From: Rubrobacteraceae bacterium
Lineage (GTDB): Bacteria; Actinomycetota; Rubrobacteria; Rubrobacterales; Rubrobacteraceae
Assembly: GCA_013698525.1 (NCBI GenBank)
Contig: JACCSM010000189.1
Coordinates: forward strand, 1-5,549
Direction: 5' to 3'
Length of the DNA stretch: 5,549 nt
Part shown: one piece after another, positions 1-5,549 of the stretch
How the letters are laid out: each line of letters begins with the position of its first letter
Numbering within the stretch: the stretch's first letter is position 1
The notes under the pieces: generated by a model
What the model was told of the DNA's origin: nothing
Database searches by the model: none
The model's input: only the letters and a program-made list of their open reading frames with translations
Program-made: the position numbers and the translations under genes

Positions 1-871
1 ACTCGGCCCGAACGGCGCAGGCAAGACCACGACGATCCGCATGTTCGCCACCCTGCTCCGCCCGGACTCAGGCTCGGCTCGAGTATTCGGCCACGACGTC
101 GTGAGCGAAGCCGATGCGGTGCGCGGCCGGGTGAGCCTTACCGGACAGTTCGCCTCCGTCGACGAGGACCTCACCGGTCTCGAGAACCTCGTCCTGATCG
201 CCCGGCTGTTGGGCCACTCGCGCAAGGCGGCTAGGACGCGGGCAAGCGAGTTGCTGGACGCCTTCGGCCTTACCGAGGCGGCCGGCCGTCAGGTCAAGAA
301 GTACTCCGGGGGAATGCGGCGCCGGCTCGACATCGCGGCGTCGATAGTGGTCACGCCGGACCTGATCTTCCTCGATGAGCCGACCGCAGGGTTGGATCCC
401 CGCAGCCGCAACCAGGTCTGGGAGATCGTCCGAACCCTCGCCGCTGGCGGCACGACGGTGCTGTTGACTACGCAGTACCTCGACGAGGCCGACCAGCTCG
501 CCGACAGGATCGCCGTCATAGACCACGGCAGGGTCATCGCCGAAGGAACCCCTGGCGAGCTCAAGGCATCGGTCGGCTCGGGCGCTCTGCACGTGCGGCT
601 ACGCGACCCGGAACAACGACCCGAGGCGGAGCTCGTGCTGTCGCAGACACTCGGCATATCCGTGCACCTCGAATCCGACCCGGCGGCGCTCTCGGCCAGA
701 GCCTCAGACCCGGAACGAGTCGCGCACGCCCTCGCTGAGCTCTCACGCTCCGGTGTCGCCCTCACCGACTTCGCGCTCGGCCAGCCGAGCCTCGATGAGG
801 TCTTCCTCGCGCTGACCGGCCACCCGGCCGAGGACGACGATACAATCACCACCGGAGAGGTTGCAGCATGA
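1..871 (+). CDS. DrrA-type ABC-2 exporter ATP-binding protein (5' partial)
   Basis: This is the cytoplasmic ATPase of an ABC-2 exporter, of the daunorubicin-resistance (DrrA) family, which powers efflux of drugs or other hydrophobic compounds. The reading frame is open from base 2 and 289 residues are visible; the N-terminus lies left of the window, probably 35-45 residues by comparison with DrrA proteins of about 330. In visible-residue numbering I see Walker A GPNGAGKT (2-9), the Q-loop Gln 49, the signature YSGGM (101-105), Walker B LIFLDE (121-126) and a D-loop ending AGLD. The H-loop residue is Gln 158 (TTQYLDEAD) where most ABC ATPases have His; as I recall, this is usual in DrrA proteins. 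After about residue 185 comes the accessory domain of this family, ending in the motif [14 protein letters not shown]. The stop codon overlaps the next gene's start (ATGA), so the permease is its obvious partner. The family call is firm; the substrate is unknown. Confidence 0.95.
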   Translation, partial: LGPNGAGKTTTIRMFATLLRPDSGSARVFGHDVVSEADAVRGRVSLTGQFASVDEDLTGLENLVLIARLLGHSRKAARTRASELLDAFGLTEAAGRQVKKYSGGMRRRLDIAASIVVTPDLIFLDEPTAGLDPRSRNQVWEIVRTLAAGGTTVLLTTQYLDEADQLADRIAVIDHGRVIAEGTPGELKASVGSGALHVRLRDPEQRPEAELVLSQTLGISVHLESDPAALSARASDPERVAHALAELSRSGVALTDFALGQPSLDEVFLALTGHPAEDDDTITTGEVAA

Positions 872-1707
872 CGACGCCGACTACATCAGCACAGCAAATC
901 CGCGACGATGCGTTGCGCCCGGCGCTGTCATCGCGCAAACGGCCTTCACGCCCGAATGCGCTCTCCGCATCGCTCACGTTCGGGTGGCGGGCGCTGCTGA
1001 AGATCAAACACGTCCCCGAGCAGCTCTTCGACGTCACCGCGTTCCCGATCATGTTCACGCTGATGTTTACCTACCTGTTCGGCGGCGCTCTGGCCGGCTC
1101 GACCGGCGAGTACTTGCAATTCCTCCTGCCTGGCATCCTGGTCCAGACCGTGGTGTTCATCACCATGTACACCGGGATGGGGCTGAACACCGACGTTACC
1201 AAAGGAGTCTTCGACCGCTTCCGGTCGCTGCCCATCTGGCGGCCCGCCGCTCTTGTCGGGGCCCTGCTCGGCGACGTGGCACGCTATACCATGGCATCGA
1301 CGATGGTCGTCGCGCTGGGTCTTCTGCTCGGCTTCCGTCCGGCCGGCGGTGTGATCGGTGTGCTGCTCTCTGTAGCACTGCTCCTGGTGTTCTCGTTCAG
1401 CATGTCGTGGATCTGGACCGCGCTCGGGCTGGTCCTTCGGACGCCGAACTCGGTCATGATGGTGAGCTTCATGGTCCTGTTCCCCCTCACGTTCGCCAGT
1501 AACATCTTCGTGGACCCGCGGACCATGCCGTCGTGGCTGGAGGCGGTCGTGGGCGCCAACCCCATCACCCACCTGACGACGGCGGTGCGGGGTTTGATGT
1601 CGGGGACAGCGACAGCCGGGCAGATCGGCTGGGTACTACTGATATCCGCAGTCCTCGTCGCCGTATTCGCGCCGCTCACCATGTACCTCTACGGCAACAA
1701 GAAATGA
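868..1707 (+). CDS. DrrB-type ABC-2 exporter permease
   Basis: This is the membrane subunit that pairs with the preceding DrrA-type ATPase to form an efflux pump, probably two copies of each. It has 279 residues, normal for the family. The first 50 residues are polar, ending in a short amphipathic stretch ([15 protein letters not shown]) typical of DrrB. Six hydrophobic segments follow at about 54-76, 84-106, 126-155, 161-188, 194-214 and 251-274. The ABC-2 motif [15 protein letters not shown] is at 112-126 and NPITHL at 231-236. The ATG overlaps the ATPase stop by four bases (ATGA), and GGAGAGG lies seven bases upstream, so start and translational coupling are both well supported. The stop is followed at once by ATG triplets at 1704 and 1707, which look like a further ATGA junction but are probably not used (see the next ATPase). 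The substrate cannot be inferred. Confidence 0.95.
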   Translation: MTTPTTSAQQIRDDALRPALSSRKRPSRPNALSASLTFGWRALLKIKHVPEQLFDVTAFPIMFTLMFTYLFGGALAGSTGEYLQFLLPGILVQTVVFITMYTGMGLNTDVTKGVFDRFRSLPIWRPAALVGALLGDVARYTMASTMVVALGLLLGFRPAGGVIGVLLSVALLLVFSFSMSWIWTALGLVLRTPNSVMMVSFMVLFPLTFASNIFVDPRTMPSWLEAVVGANPITHLTTAVRGLMSGTATAGQIGWVLLISAVLVAVFAPLTMYLYGNKK

Positions 1708-1721
1708 TGTCACCGCGCGAC

Positions 1722-1729
1722 AAAGGAGG
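1722..1729 (+). promoter_or_regulatory. Strong Shine-Dalgarno site in the junction between the two transporter pairs
   Basis: AAAGGAGG is a near-perfect match to the complement of the 16S rRNA 3' end and the strongest such site I found in the window. The only start codon close by is ATG 1732, two bases after the site, which is a short spacing. That ATG is not in frame with the downstream ATPase. The site therefore argues against a simple reading in which the ATPase starts at ATG 1704 or 1707, because it would then be buried inside the coding region. Confidence 0.6.
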
Positions 1730-1731
1730 AA

Positions 1732-1827
1732 ATGAATCCCGGGCGCTGCCGGATCATGGTGACGAACAGCTCGCACAGGCGCCAATCCATCGAACGGCAG
1801 GCCGATCCGATCGACCTGACAGCCTGA
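1732..1827 (+). CDS. Possible 31-residue leader ORF before the YadG-like ATPase
   Basis: ATG 1732 directly follows the AAAGGAGG site and opens a 31-codon frame that ends with TGA at 1825-1827, two bases before the TTG that I take as the ATPase start. By hand count 26 of its 31 codons end in G or C, as in the neighbouring real genes. The overlapping frame that would extend the ATPase upstream has only 21 of 40. The peptide starts MNPGRCRIM and is rich in Arg and polar residues, with no hydrophobic segment or known motif. It may be a translationally coupled leader that delivers ribosomes to the TTG, which has no ribosome binding site of its own. Alternatively it is the true N-terminus of the ATPase split off by a one-base error or a real frameshift. 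It does not resemble any family I know. The short spacing after the ribosome binding site is the main weakness. Confidence 0.4.
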   Translation: MNPGRCRIMVTNSSHRRQSIERQADPIDLTA

Positions 1828-1829
1828 CC

Positions 1830-2756
1830 TTGCAGCCCATCGTTTCGGTATCTAGGCTCTCCAAGACCTACGCTTCCGGCTTCCGGGCTCTCGAGAACAT
1901 AGATCTGGAGATTCGCCGCGGGGAGATCTTCGCCCTGCTCGGTCCGAACGGCGCGGGGAAGACGACCCTGATCAACATCATCTGCGGGATCGTCAACCCG
2001 ACGCAAGGCGTCGTCCTGGCCGACAGTCACGACATCATCTCGGAATTCCGGGCGGCAAGGTCCCTGATCGGGCTCGTCCCGCAGGAGCTTACGACCGACG
2101 CTTTCGAGACCGTGTGGGCCACCTGCACCTTCAGCCGCGGGCTGTTCGGCAAACCAAGGGACCCCGGCTACATCGAGAAGGTTCTCAGGGACCTGTCCCT
2201 GTGGGACAAGAAAGACAGCAAGATCATGACGCTCTCGGGCGGCATGAAGCGCAGGGTCATGATCGCCAAGGCCCTGTCGCACGAGCCGCAGATACTCTTC
2301 CTCGACGAGCCGACGGCGGGTGTGGACGTCGAGTTGAGGCAGGCCATGTGGGAGATGGTGCGCCGGCTTCGCGAAAACGGCGTAACCATCATACTGACTA
2401 CTCACTACATCGATGAGGCCGAGGAGATGGCCGACCGGATCGGGGTGATCCACAACGGCGAGATCATCCTGGTCGAAGACAAAGCCGAGCTCATGCGCAA
2501 GCTCGGCAAGAAGCAGTTGACCTTGCATCTGTACGACAGTCTCGATGCGATTCCAGACGATCTCGCCGGGTACGGACTGGAGCTCACAGCGGACGGTGGC
2601 GAACTCGTCTACACCTACGATACGCAGACCGAGCACACGGACATCACCGCACTGCTCGCTGACCTGACCAGAACGGGCATCGGGTTCAGGGATCTCCAGA
2701 CCAAACAGAGCTCGCTGGAGGAGATATTCGTCAGCCTGGTGAGGGAGGAGCGGTGA
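1830..2756 (+). CDS. YadG-like ABC-2 exporter ATP-binding protein
   Basis: This is the ATPase of a second ABC-2 exporter, resembling E. coli YadG. With the TTG start chosen here it has 308 residues, the length of YadG, and Walker A GPNGAGKT falls at 38-45, the same position as in YadG as I recall it. Other motifs are the Q-loop Gln 85 ([14 protein letters not shown]), signature LSGGM (135-139), Walker B ILFLDE (155-160) and the normal H-loop His 192 ([14 protein letters not shown]). All catalytic residues are present. The C-terminal extension ends with [11 protein letters not shown] (294-304), typical of the family. The stop overlaps the next gene (GTGA). The start is uncertain. ATG 1704 or 1707 would add about 41-42 residues, but that stretch has poor third-position G/C and lacks a ribosome binding site. 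The strong site at 1722-1729 serves another frame. The TTG itself has no such site, so reinitiation from the small ORF is a reasonable guess. Confidence 0.92.
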   Translation: MQPIVSVSRLSKTYASGFRALENIDLEIRRGEIFALLGPNGAGKTTLINIICGIVNPTQGVVLADSHDIISEFRAARSLIGLVPQELTTDAFETVWATCTFSRGLFGKPRDPGYIEKVLRDLSLWDKKDSKIMTLSGGMKRRVMIAKALSHEPQILFLDEPTAGVDVELRQAMWEMVRRLRENGVTIILTTHYIDEAEEMADRIGVIHNGEIILVEDKAELMRKLGKKQLTLHLYDSLDAIPDDLAGYGLELTADGGELVYTYDTQTEHTDITALLADLTRTGIGFRDLQTKQSSLEEIFVSLVREER

Positions 2757-3514
2757 ACTTTCACGCGATTCGCGCGATCTACACGTTCGAGATGGCGAGG
2801 ACCGGGCGTACGCTGCTGCAAAGCATCGTCACGCCCGTTATCTCGACGTCCCTGTATTTCGTCGTCTTCGGCGCGGCCATCGGCTCACGCATCACGGATA
2901 TCGACGGGGTCAGCTACGGCGCCTTCATCGTTCCAGGGTTGATCATGCTGTCGCTGCTGACCCAGAGCATCTCCAACGCGTCGTTCGGTATATTTTTCCC
3001 CAAGTTCACGGGCACGATATACGAGCTATTGTCGGCCCCCGTCTCCTACGTCGAGATCGTCATCAGCTACGTCGGGGCAGCGGCGACCAAGTCGATCATC
3101 CTGGGCCTGATCATCCTGGCCACGTCGGGCCTGTTCGTACCGGTCGAGATCGCGCACCCGCTGTGGATGATCACGTTCCTCGTGCTCACGTCCGTGACCT
3201 TCAGCCTCTTCGGCTTCCTCCTTGGCATCTGGGCCGAAGGCTTCGAGAAGCTGCAGCTCGTGCCTTTTCTCATCGTCACGCCCCTGATCTTCCTCGGCGG
3301 CAGCTTCTACTCCGTCAATATGCTGCCGCCATTCTGGCAGACGGTCACCTATTTCAACCCCATCGTCTACCTGATCAGCGGCTTCCGTTGGAGTTTCTAC
3401 GGGATCGCCGACGTGAACGTTGGCGTGAGCCTGGCCATGACCCTCCTCTTCCTGACCCTTTGCCTGACGGCGGTGTGGTGGATCTTCAAGACAGGCTACC
3501 GGCTCAAGACGTAG
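2753..3514 (+). CDS. YadH-like ABC-2 exporter permease
   Basis: This is the membrane subunit partnering the YadG-like ATPase, similar in length (253 residues) and pattern to E. coli YadH (256). Six hydrophobic segments lie at about 23-43, 57-80, 103-127, 137-159, 168-187 and 224-245. Family motifs are [14 protein letters not shown] (58-71), the cytoplasmic [13 protein letters not shown] (91-103), and the stretch from [12 protein letters not shown] (176-187) through LPPFWQ (191-196) to [12 protein letters not shown] (201-212), the best conserved part of the subfamily. The start is GTG, overlapping the ATPase stop by four bases (GTGA), with GGGAGGAG just upstream, so the two are translationally coupled. 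It is the last gene of the operon; an inverted repeat begins nine bases after its stop. It belongs to a different ABC-2 branch from the upstream DrrB-type permease. The transported compound is unknown. Confidence 0.94.
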   Translation: MNFHAIRAIYTFEMARTGRTLLQSIVTPVISTSLYFVVFGAAIGSRITDIDGVSYGAFIVPGLIMLSLLTQSISNASFGIFFPKFTGTIYELLSAPVSYVEIVISYVGAAATKSIILGLIILATSGLFVPVEIAHPLWMITFLVLTSVTFSLFGFLLGIWAEGFEKLQLVPFLIVTPLIFLGGSFYSVNMLPPFWQTVTYFNPIVYLISGFRWSFYGIADVNVGVSLAMTLLFLTLCLTAVWWIFKTGYRLKT

Positions 3515-3523
3515 CCCCTGGAG

Positions 3524-3546
3524 GTGCCTGATCCTTCCTCAGGCAC
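3524..3546 (+). terminator. Hairpin after the transporter operon, likely terminator
   Basis: A perfect 8-bp inverted repeat, GTGCCTGA with TCAGGCAC, encloses a 7-base loop and begins nine bases after the stop codon of the YadH-like permease. The position fits transcription termination of the four-gene operon. There is no T-run after the stem (GACGGGC follows), so it is not a classical intrinsic terminator. Such U-less hairpins are often proposed as terminators or mRNA end stabilisers in high-GC bacteria. The symmetry alone would also fit a protein-binding operator for the gene that follows. Confidence 0.5.
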
Positions 3547-3606
3547 GACGGGCGAAACAGGGGTAGAGTGAGTAGCACTCGGGCACACGGATAGAGGAGG
3601 CTGGCG

Positions 3607-3984
3607 ATGGGCGAGCATCACACGTCTGCCATAGAGCGGATGTTGCACCGGATCGAGGAGTATCTGGAGGATTGGCGCAAGCGGGACTCCGCCCTGCAAG
3701 CCGAGGCCGACGCGAGCCGAAGCCGGCTGTGGGCCGAGGCGGCCGAGCGCGAGCGGCTACTGGCTGAGGCCGTCGGGGCGGAAGAGGCGCGGCGTGAATC
3801 CATCGAGGAGCTCACGATGCAGCACAGGGTGGTCTTCGTTCTGCACCGCGAAGAGGTGGTCGGGACGCTAGAGGACTTCGCCCTTCAGGGTGATCGGCTC
3901 GTGAGCGTGGTACCCCGCAGAGGGGGCGAAACTATAAGCGAAGGCCTCAAGGGCTCGTGGCTGGTCTTCGAGTCCTCCGAGTAA
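3607..3984 (+). CDS. Small coiled-coil protein of unknown function
   Basis: The protein has 125 residues and I do not recognise the family. Residues 5-70 are almost entirely helix-forming, highly charged and rich in Ala, Glu and Arg with heptad-like spacing of Leu, Ile and Ala, so a coiled coil is likely. Residues 72-124 change character: alternating hydrophobic runs (RVVFVLH, LVSVV, SWLVFE) and Gly turns suggest a small beta-rich domain. There is no signal peptide, membrane segment or cysteine, so it should be a soluble cytoplasmic protein, probably an oligomer. The start is well supported by GGAGG six bases upstream of ATG, and codon use is like that of the neighbours. It lies 92 bases after the transporter operon, beyond a hairpin, and 139 bases before the peptidase gene, so it may be a single-gene unit. 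A link to the transporters is not shown. Confidence 0.8.
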   Translation: MGEHHTSAIERMLHRIEEYLEDWRKRDSALQAEADASRSRLWAEAAERERLLAEAVGAEEARRESIEELTMQHRVVFVLHREEVVGTLEDFALQGDRLVSVVPRRGGETISEGLKGSWLVFESSE

Positions 3985-3986
3985 AA

Positions 3987-4045
3987 GCTGGTCAGCAGTT
4001 CAGCACGCATCGGGCCTTCGGCCCTCGCTAGTCAGCAGTTCAGCA
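3987..4045 (+). repeat. 19-base direct repeat, two copies spaced 40 bases apart
   Basis: GCTGGTCAGCAGTTCAGCA at 3987-4005 recurs as GCTAGTCAGCAGTTCAGCA at 4027-4045, with 18 of 19 bases identical and starts exactly 40 bases apart. The first copy begins two bases after the stop of the coiled-coil gene. The second copy forms the left arm of the large stem-loop at 4026-4072. The 21 bases between the copies hold a smaller hairpin. The repeat could be a dispersed intergenic element, a duplicated protein-binding site, or part of a switchable RNA structure. Confidence 0.75.
4012..4024 (+). terminator. Short GC hairpin, possible part of a terminator
   Basis: GGGCC and GGCCC form a 5-bp all-GC stem around a TTC loop, 27 bases after the stop of the coiled-coil gene and between the two copies of the 19-base repeat. 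It has no T-run. It could contribute to transcription termination of the coiled-coil gene, or be one domain of a longer structured transcript. On its own it is too short to be certain. Confidence 0.3.
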
Positions 4046-4072
4046 AACAAAGAGCTGACTGGCTGACTAGCG
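4026..4072 (+). other. Large imperfect stem-loop in the intergenic region
   Basis: CGCTAGTCAGC (4026-4036) pairs with GCTGACTAGCG (4062-4072) over 11 perfect base pairs. A 3-by-3 internal loop separates this from an inner 5-bp stem, TCAGC (4040-4044) with GCTGA (4054-4058), capped by an A-rich 9-base loop. The right side carries GCTGACT twice (4054-4060 and 4062-4068). The first copy of the 19-base repeat (3987-3996) could pair with 4062-4071 instead, using one G-U pair, so two alternative structures are possible. It lies 51 bases before the peptidase ATG. It may be a terminator, an attenuator-like leader element, or an intergenic repeat; no T-run supports the first. Confidence 0.6.
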
Positions 4073-4077
4073 CGGTG

Positions 4078-4096
4078 TCGGGAAGTCCCTTCCTGA
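4078..4096 (+). other. Hairpin just upstream of the peptidase gene
   Basis: TCGGGAAG (4078-4085) and CTTCCTGA (4089-4096) form an 8-bp stem with one G-T pair and a 3-base loop. The structure ends 27 bases before the peptidase start and 13 bases before its ribosome binding site. It is the third stem-loop in a row within 85 bases, so it may belong to a structured 5' leader or be a regulator-binding palindrome. No convincing -35/-10 pair is seen around it. Confidence 0.35.
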
Positions 4097-4123
4097 AACC
4101 GCTATACGTGGAGGAGCGGAACT

Positions 4124-5549
4124 ATGTCCGAACAAGGAGTCGCGCCCTACGGTTCCTGGAGGTCTCCGATCTCCTCGGAGGCGATCGTCAGGGGCGTGGT
4201 GGGGCTGGCGGAAGTAGTGATCGATGGTAAGGACGTGTACTGGTTGGAGAGCCGCCCCGGCGAGGGCGGGCGCAATGTCGTTGTGCTCATGACGCCGGAC
4301 GGGCACACCGAGGACGTGACGCCGCAGCCTTTCAATGCGCGCACGCTGGTACACGAGTACGGTGGAGGCGGCTTCACGGTTGACAGAGGCACGGTCTATT
4401 TCTCGAACTTCGCAGACCAGAGGATCTACCGCCGGGCCCCAGGCGGCGAGCCGGCACCGCTCTCGGCGGAGACCGGCAGGCGATACGCTGACATGGTGGT
4501 CGATCGGTACCGCCGCCGCCTCATCACCGTAAGGGAGGACCACGCCGGGCACGAACCCGTCAACGAGATAGTCGGCGTAGACCTCGAAACTGGAGACGAG
4601 CGTGTGCTCGTGTCGGGCAACGACTTCTACTCGTCGCCGCGCCTGAGCCCCGATGGCCGGCGCCTCGCGTGGCTGACGTGGCACCATCCGAACATGCCCT
4701 GGGACGCTACTGAGCTCCTGGTCTGTGATCTCGGGGCTGACGGACTCCCCGAGAACGTCGAGCGGATCGCTGGCGGCCAGGATGAATCCATCTTCCAGCC
4801 AGAGTGGTCCCCCGATGGCACGCTCCACTTCGTCTCGGACCGAACGGGTTGGTGGAACCTCTACCGCTTGCTCGACGGACGTGTCGAGCCGCTCTGCGAG
4901 AGGGACGCGGAGTTCGGCATGCCGCAGTGGGCCTTCGGAATGTATACCTACGCCTTCGTCTCGCCGGGGTGCATCGTCTGCTCGTACTCGGAGCGCGGAC
5001 ATTGGCACCTCGCAATCCTCGATACGGAGAGCGGAGAGCTCGGGCCGCTAGAGACACCATACTCGAGCATCGCATGCGTGCGTGCCGGCGAGTCTCCGGG
5101 TGAAGCCGCTGGCAGTGTAATCTTCCGCGGCAGCTCGCCCACGGAGGCCGCTTGCATCGTGAGGTTGGACCTTTCGACCGGCCTGCACGAGGTCTTGCGT
5201 CGCTCGGGCGACCTGGAGATAGATCCTGGCTACCTCTCCGTTCCCGAGCCCGTCGAGTTCCCCACAGAGAATGGGCAGACGGCGCACGCCTTCTTCTACC
5301 CGCCGAATAACCGGGACTACGCGGCGCCAGATGGCGAACTCCCGCCGCTCCTCGTGATGAGCCATGGGGGTCCGACGTCGGCGTCGACTACGGCCTTCGA
5401 TCCGAGGATACAGTACTGGACCAGCCGCGGCATCGCCGTGCTCGACGTGAACTACGGCGGGAGCACGGGCTACGGGCGGGAATACCGTCGTCGCCTCGAA
5501 GGCGCGTGGGGTATCGTCGACGTCGACGACTGCGCCAACGGAGCGGTTT
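4124..5549 (+). CDS. S9-family serine peptidase, dipeptidyl aminopeptidase-like (3' partial)
   Basis: This is the N-terminal 475 residues of a prolyl oligopeptidase-family (S9) enzyme, which cleaves short peptides from a hydrolase domain capped by a beta-propeller. The frame stays open to the window edge. Residues 1 to about 370 form the propeller: HEYGGGGF at 77-84 and two TolB/WD40-like blade motifs with SPDG at 175-178 and 229-232, the second followed by SDRTGWWNLYR. The stretch with HPNMPWD near 190 is also typical. The alpha/beta-hydrolase domain then begins. HGGPT (414-418) is the oxyanion-hole motif and NYGGSTGYG (443-451) the usual conserved block. The nucleophile motif GGSAGG, and the catalytic Asp and His, lie beyond the edge; about 150-190 residues are missing if the length is normal (about 640). 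No signal peptide is seen, so it is probably cytoplasmic. ATG 4124 is supported by GGAGGAG seven bases upstream. The leader holds several stem-loops. Confidence 0.93.
   Translation, partial: MSEQGVAPYGSWRSPISSEAIVRGVVGLAEVVIDGKDVYWLESRPGEGGRNVVVLMTPDGHTEDVTPQPFNARTLVHEYGGGGFTVDRGTVYFSNFADQRIYRRAPGGEPAPLSAETGRRYADMVVDRYRRRLITVREDHAGHEPVNEIVGVDLETGDERVLVSGNDFYSSPRLSPDGRRLAWLTWHHPNMPWDATELLVCDLGADGLPENVERIAGGQDESIFQPEWSPDGTLHFVSDRTGWWNLYRLLDGRVEPLCERDAEFGMPQWAFGMYTYAFVSPGCIVCSYSERGHWHLAILDTESGELGPLETPYSSIACVRAGESPGEAAGSVIFRGSSPTEAACIVRLDLSTGLHEVLRRSGDLEIDPGYLSVPEPVEFPTENGQTAHAFFYPPNNRDYAAPDGELPPLLVMSHGGPTSASTTAFDPRIQYWTSRGIAVLDVNYGGSTGYGREYRRRLEGAWGIVDVDDCANGAV

Noticed and set aside
861..1502. 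213-codon + strand frame overlapping the DrrB-type permease
   Set aside because: The product is Arg/His/Pro-rich with no membrane pattern. The permease frame has the family motifs and a coupled start.
1533..1829. Upstream extension of the YadG-like ATPase from ATG 1533, 1704 or 1707
   Set aside because: ATG 1533 lies deep inside the permease gene. The 1704-1829 stretch has poor third-position G/C, no upstream ribosome binding site, and would make the protein about 40 residues longer than YadG.
1710..2636. 308-codon open frame on the - strand
   Set aside because: It is a shadow of the YadG-like ATPase, whose Walker and signature motifs are unmistakable on the + strand.
3564..3580. Possible -10 (TAGAGT) and CIRCE-like half site (TAGCACTC) before the coiled-coil gene
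   Set aside because: No -35 is found at the right distance, and the second CIRCE half (GAGTGCTAA after nine bases) is missing, so neither a promoter nor an HrcA site can be supported.
3985..4096. CRISPR array or mobile-element ends
   Set aside because: There are only two repeat copies, no further spacers, no transposase or cas genes, and no target-site duplications.
4103..4108. TATACG as a -10 box for the peptidase gene
   Set aside because: It sits only 21 bases before the ATG, overlaps the approach to the ribosome binding site, and has no -35 partner.
4067..5008. Long open frame of 313 codons on the - strand
   Set aside because: It lies opposite the peptidase, whose motifs and ribosome binding site are clear. 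Its protein shows no motifs, and long antisense frames are expected where third positions are G/C-rich.

Overview
The window looks like chromosomal DNA from a high-GC bacterium, most likely an actinomycete-type organism (Actinomycetota, possibly a deep branch such as Rubrobacteria or Thermoleophilia). The reasons are strong G/C preference at third codon positions, Shine-Dalgarno sites of the GGAGG type, a DrrA/DrrB pair of the Streptomyces antibiotic-export kind, and an S9 peptidase of the type I associate with such genomes. The placement is inference: there is no rRNA or marker gene here. All recognisable genes lie on the + strand.

Region 1 (1-3514) is an exporter operon of four genes in the order ATPase, permease, ATPase, permease. 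The first pair is a DrrA-type ATPase (its first few dozen codons lie left of the window) and a DrrB-type six-helix permease, joined by an ATGA overlap. The second pair is a YadG-like ATPase and a YadH-like ABC-2 permease, joined by a GTGA overlap. Each pair should form its own ABC-2 exporter (two ATPases plus two permeases); a mixed complex is possible but not shown. The substrate cannot be read from the sequence. The two pairs come from different ABC-2 subfamilies and differ at the H-loop (Gln in the first ATPase, His in the second).

The 122-base junction between the two pairs (1708-1829) is the oddest part of the operon. A very strong ribosome binding site sits in front of an ATG that is out of frame with the ATPase. 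It opens a 31-codon ORF with coding-like third positions, ending two bases before a TTG that fits the expected start of the YadG-like protein. A translationally coupled leader ORF, or a frameshift in the sequence, would both explain it.

Region 2 (3515-4123) holds an 8-bp hairpin after the operon, a 125-residue coiled-coil protein of unknown function with a good ribosome binding site, and then a 139-base intergenic stretch. That stretch has a 19-base direct repeat spaced 40 bases apart and three consecutive stem-loops. One of these can form in two mutually exclusive ways.

Region 3 (4124-5549) is the first 475 codons of an S9-family (prolyl oligopeptidase/dipeptidyl aminopeptidase-like) serine peptidase. 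The beta-propeller and the HGGP motif at the start of the hydrolase domain are visible; the catalytic Ser, Asp and His lie beyond the right edge.

No tRNA, rRNA, CRISPR, insertion sequence or prophage signal was seen. The best candidates for something undescribed are the leader ORF at 1732-1827 and the structured element at 3987-4096.
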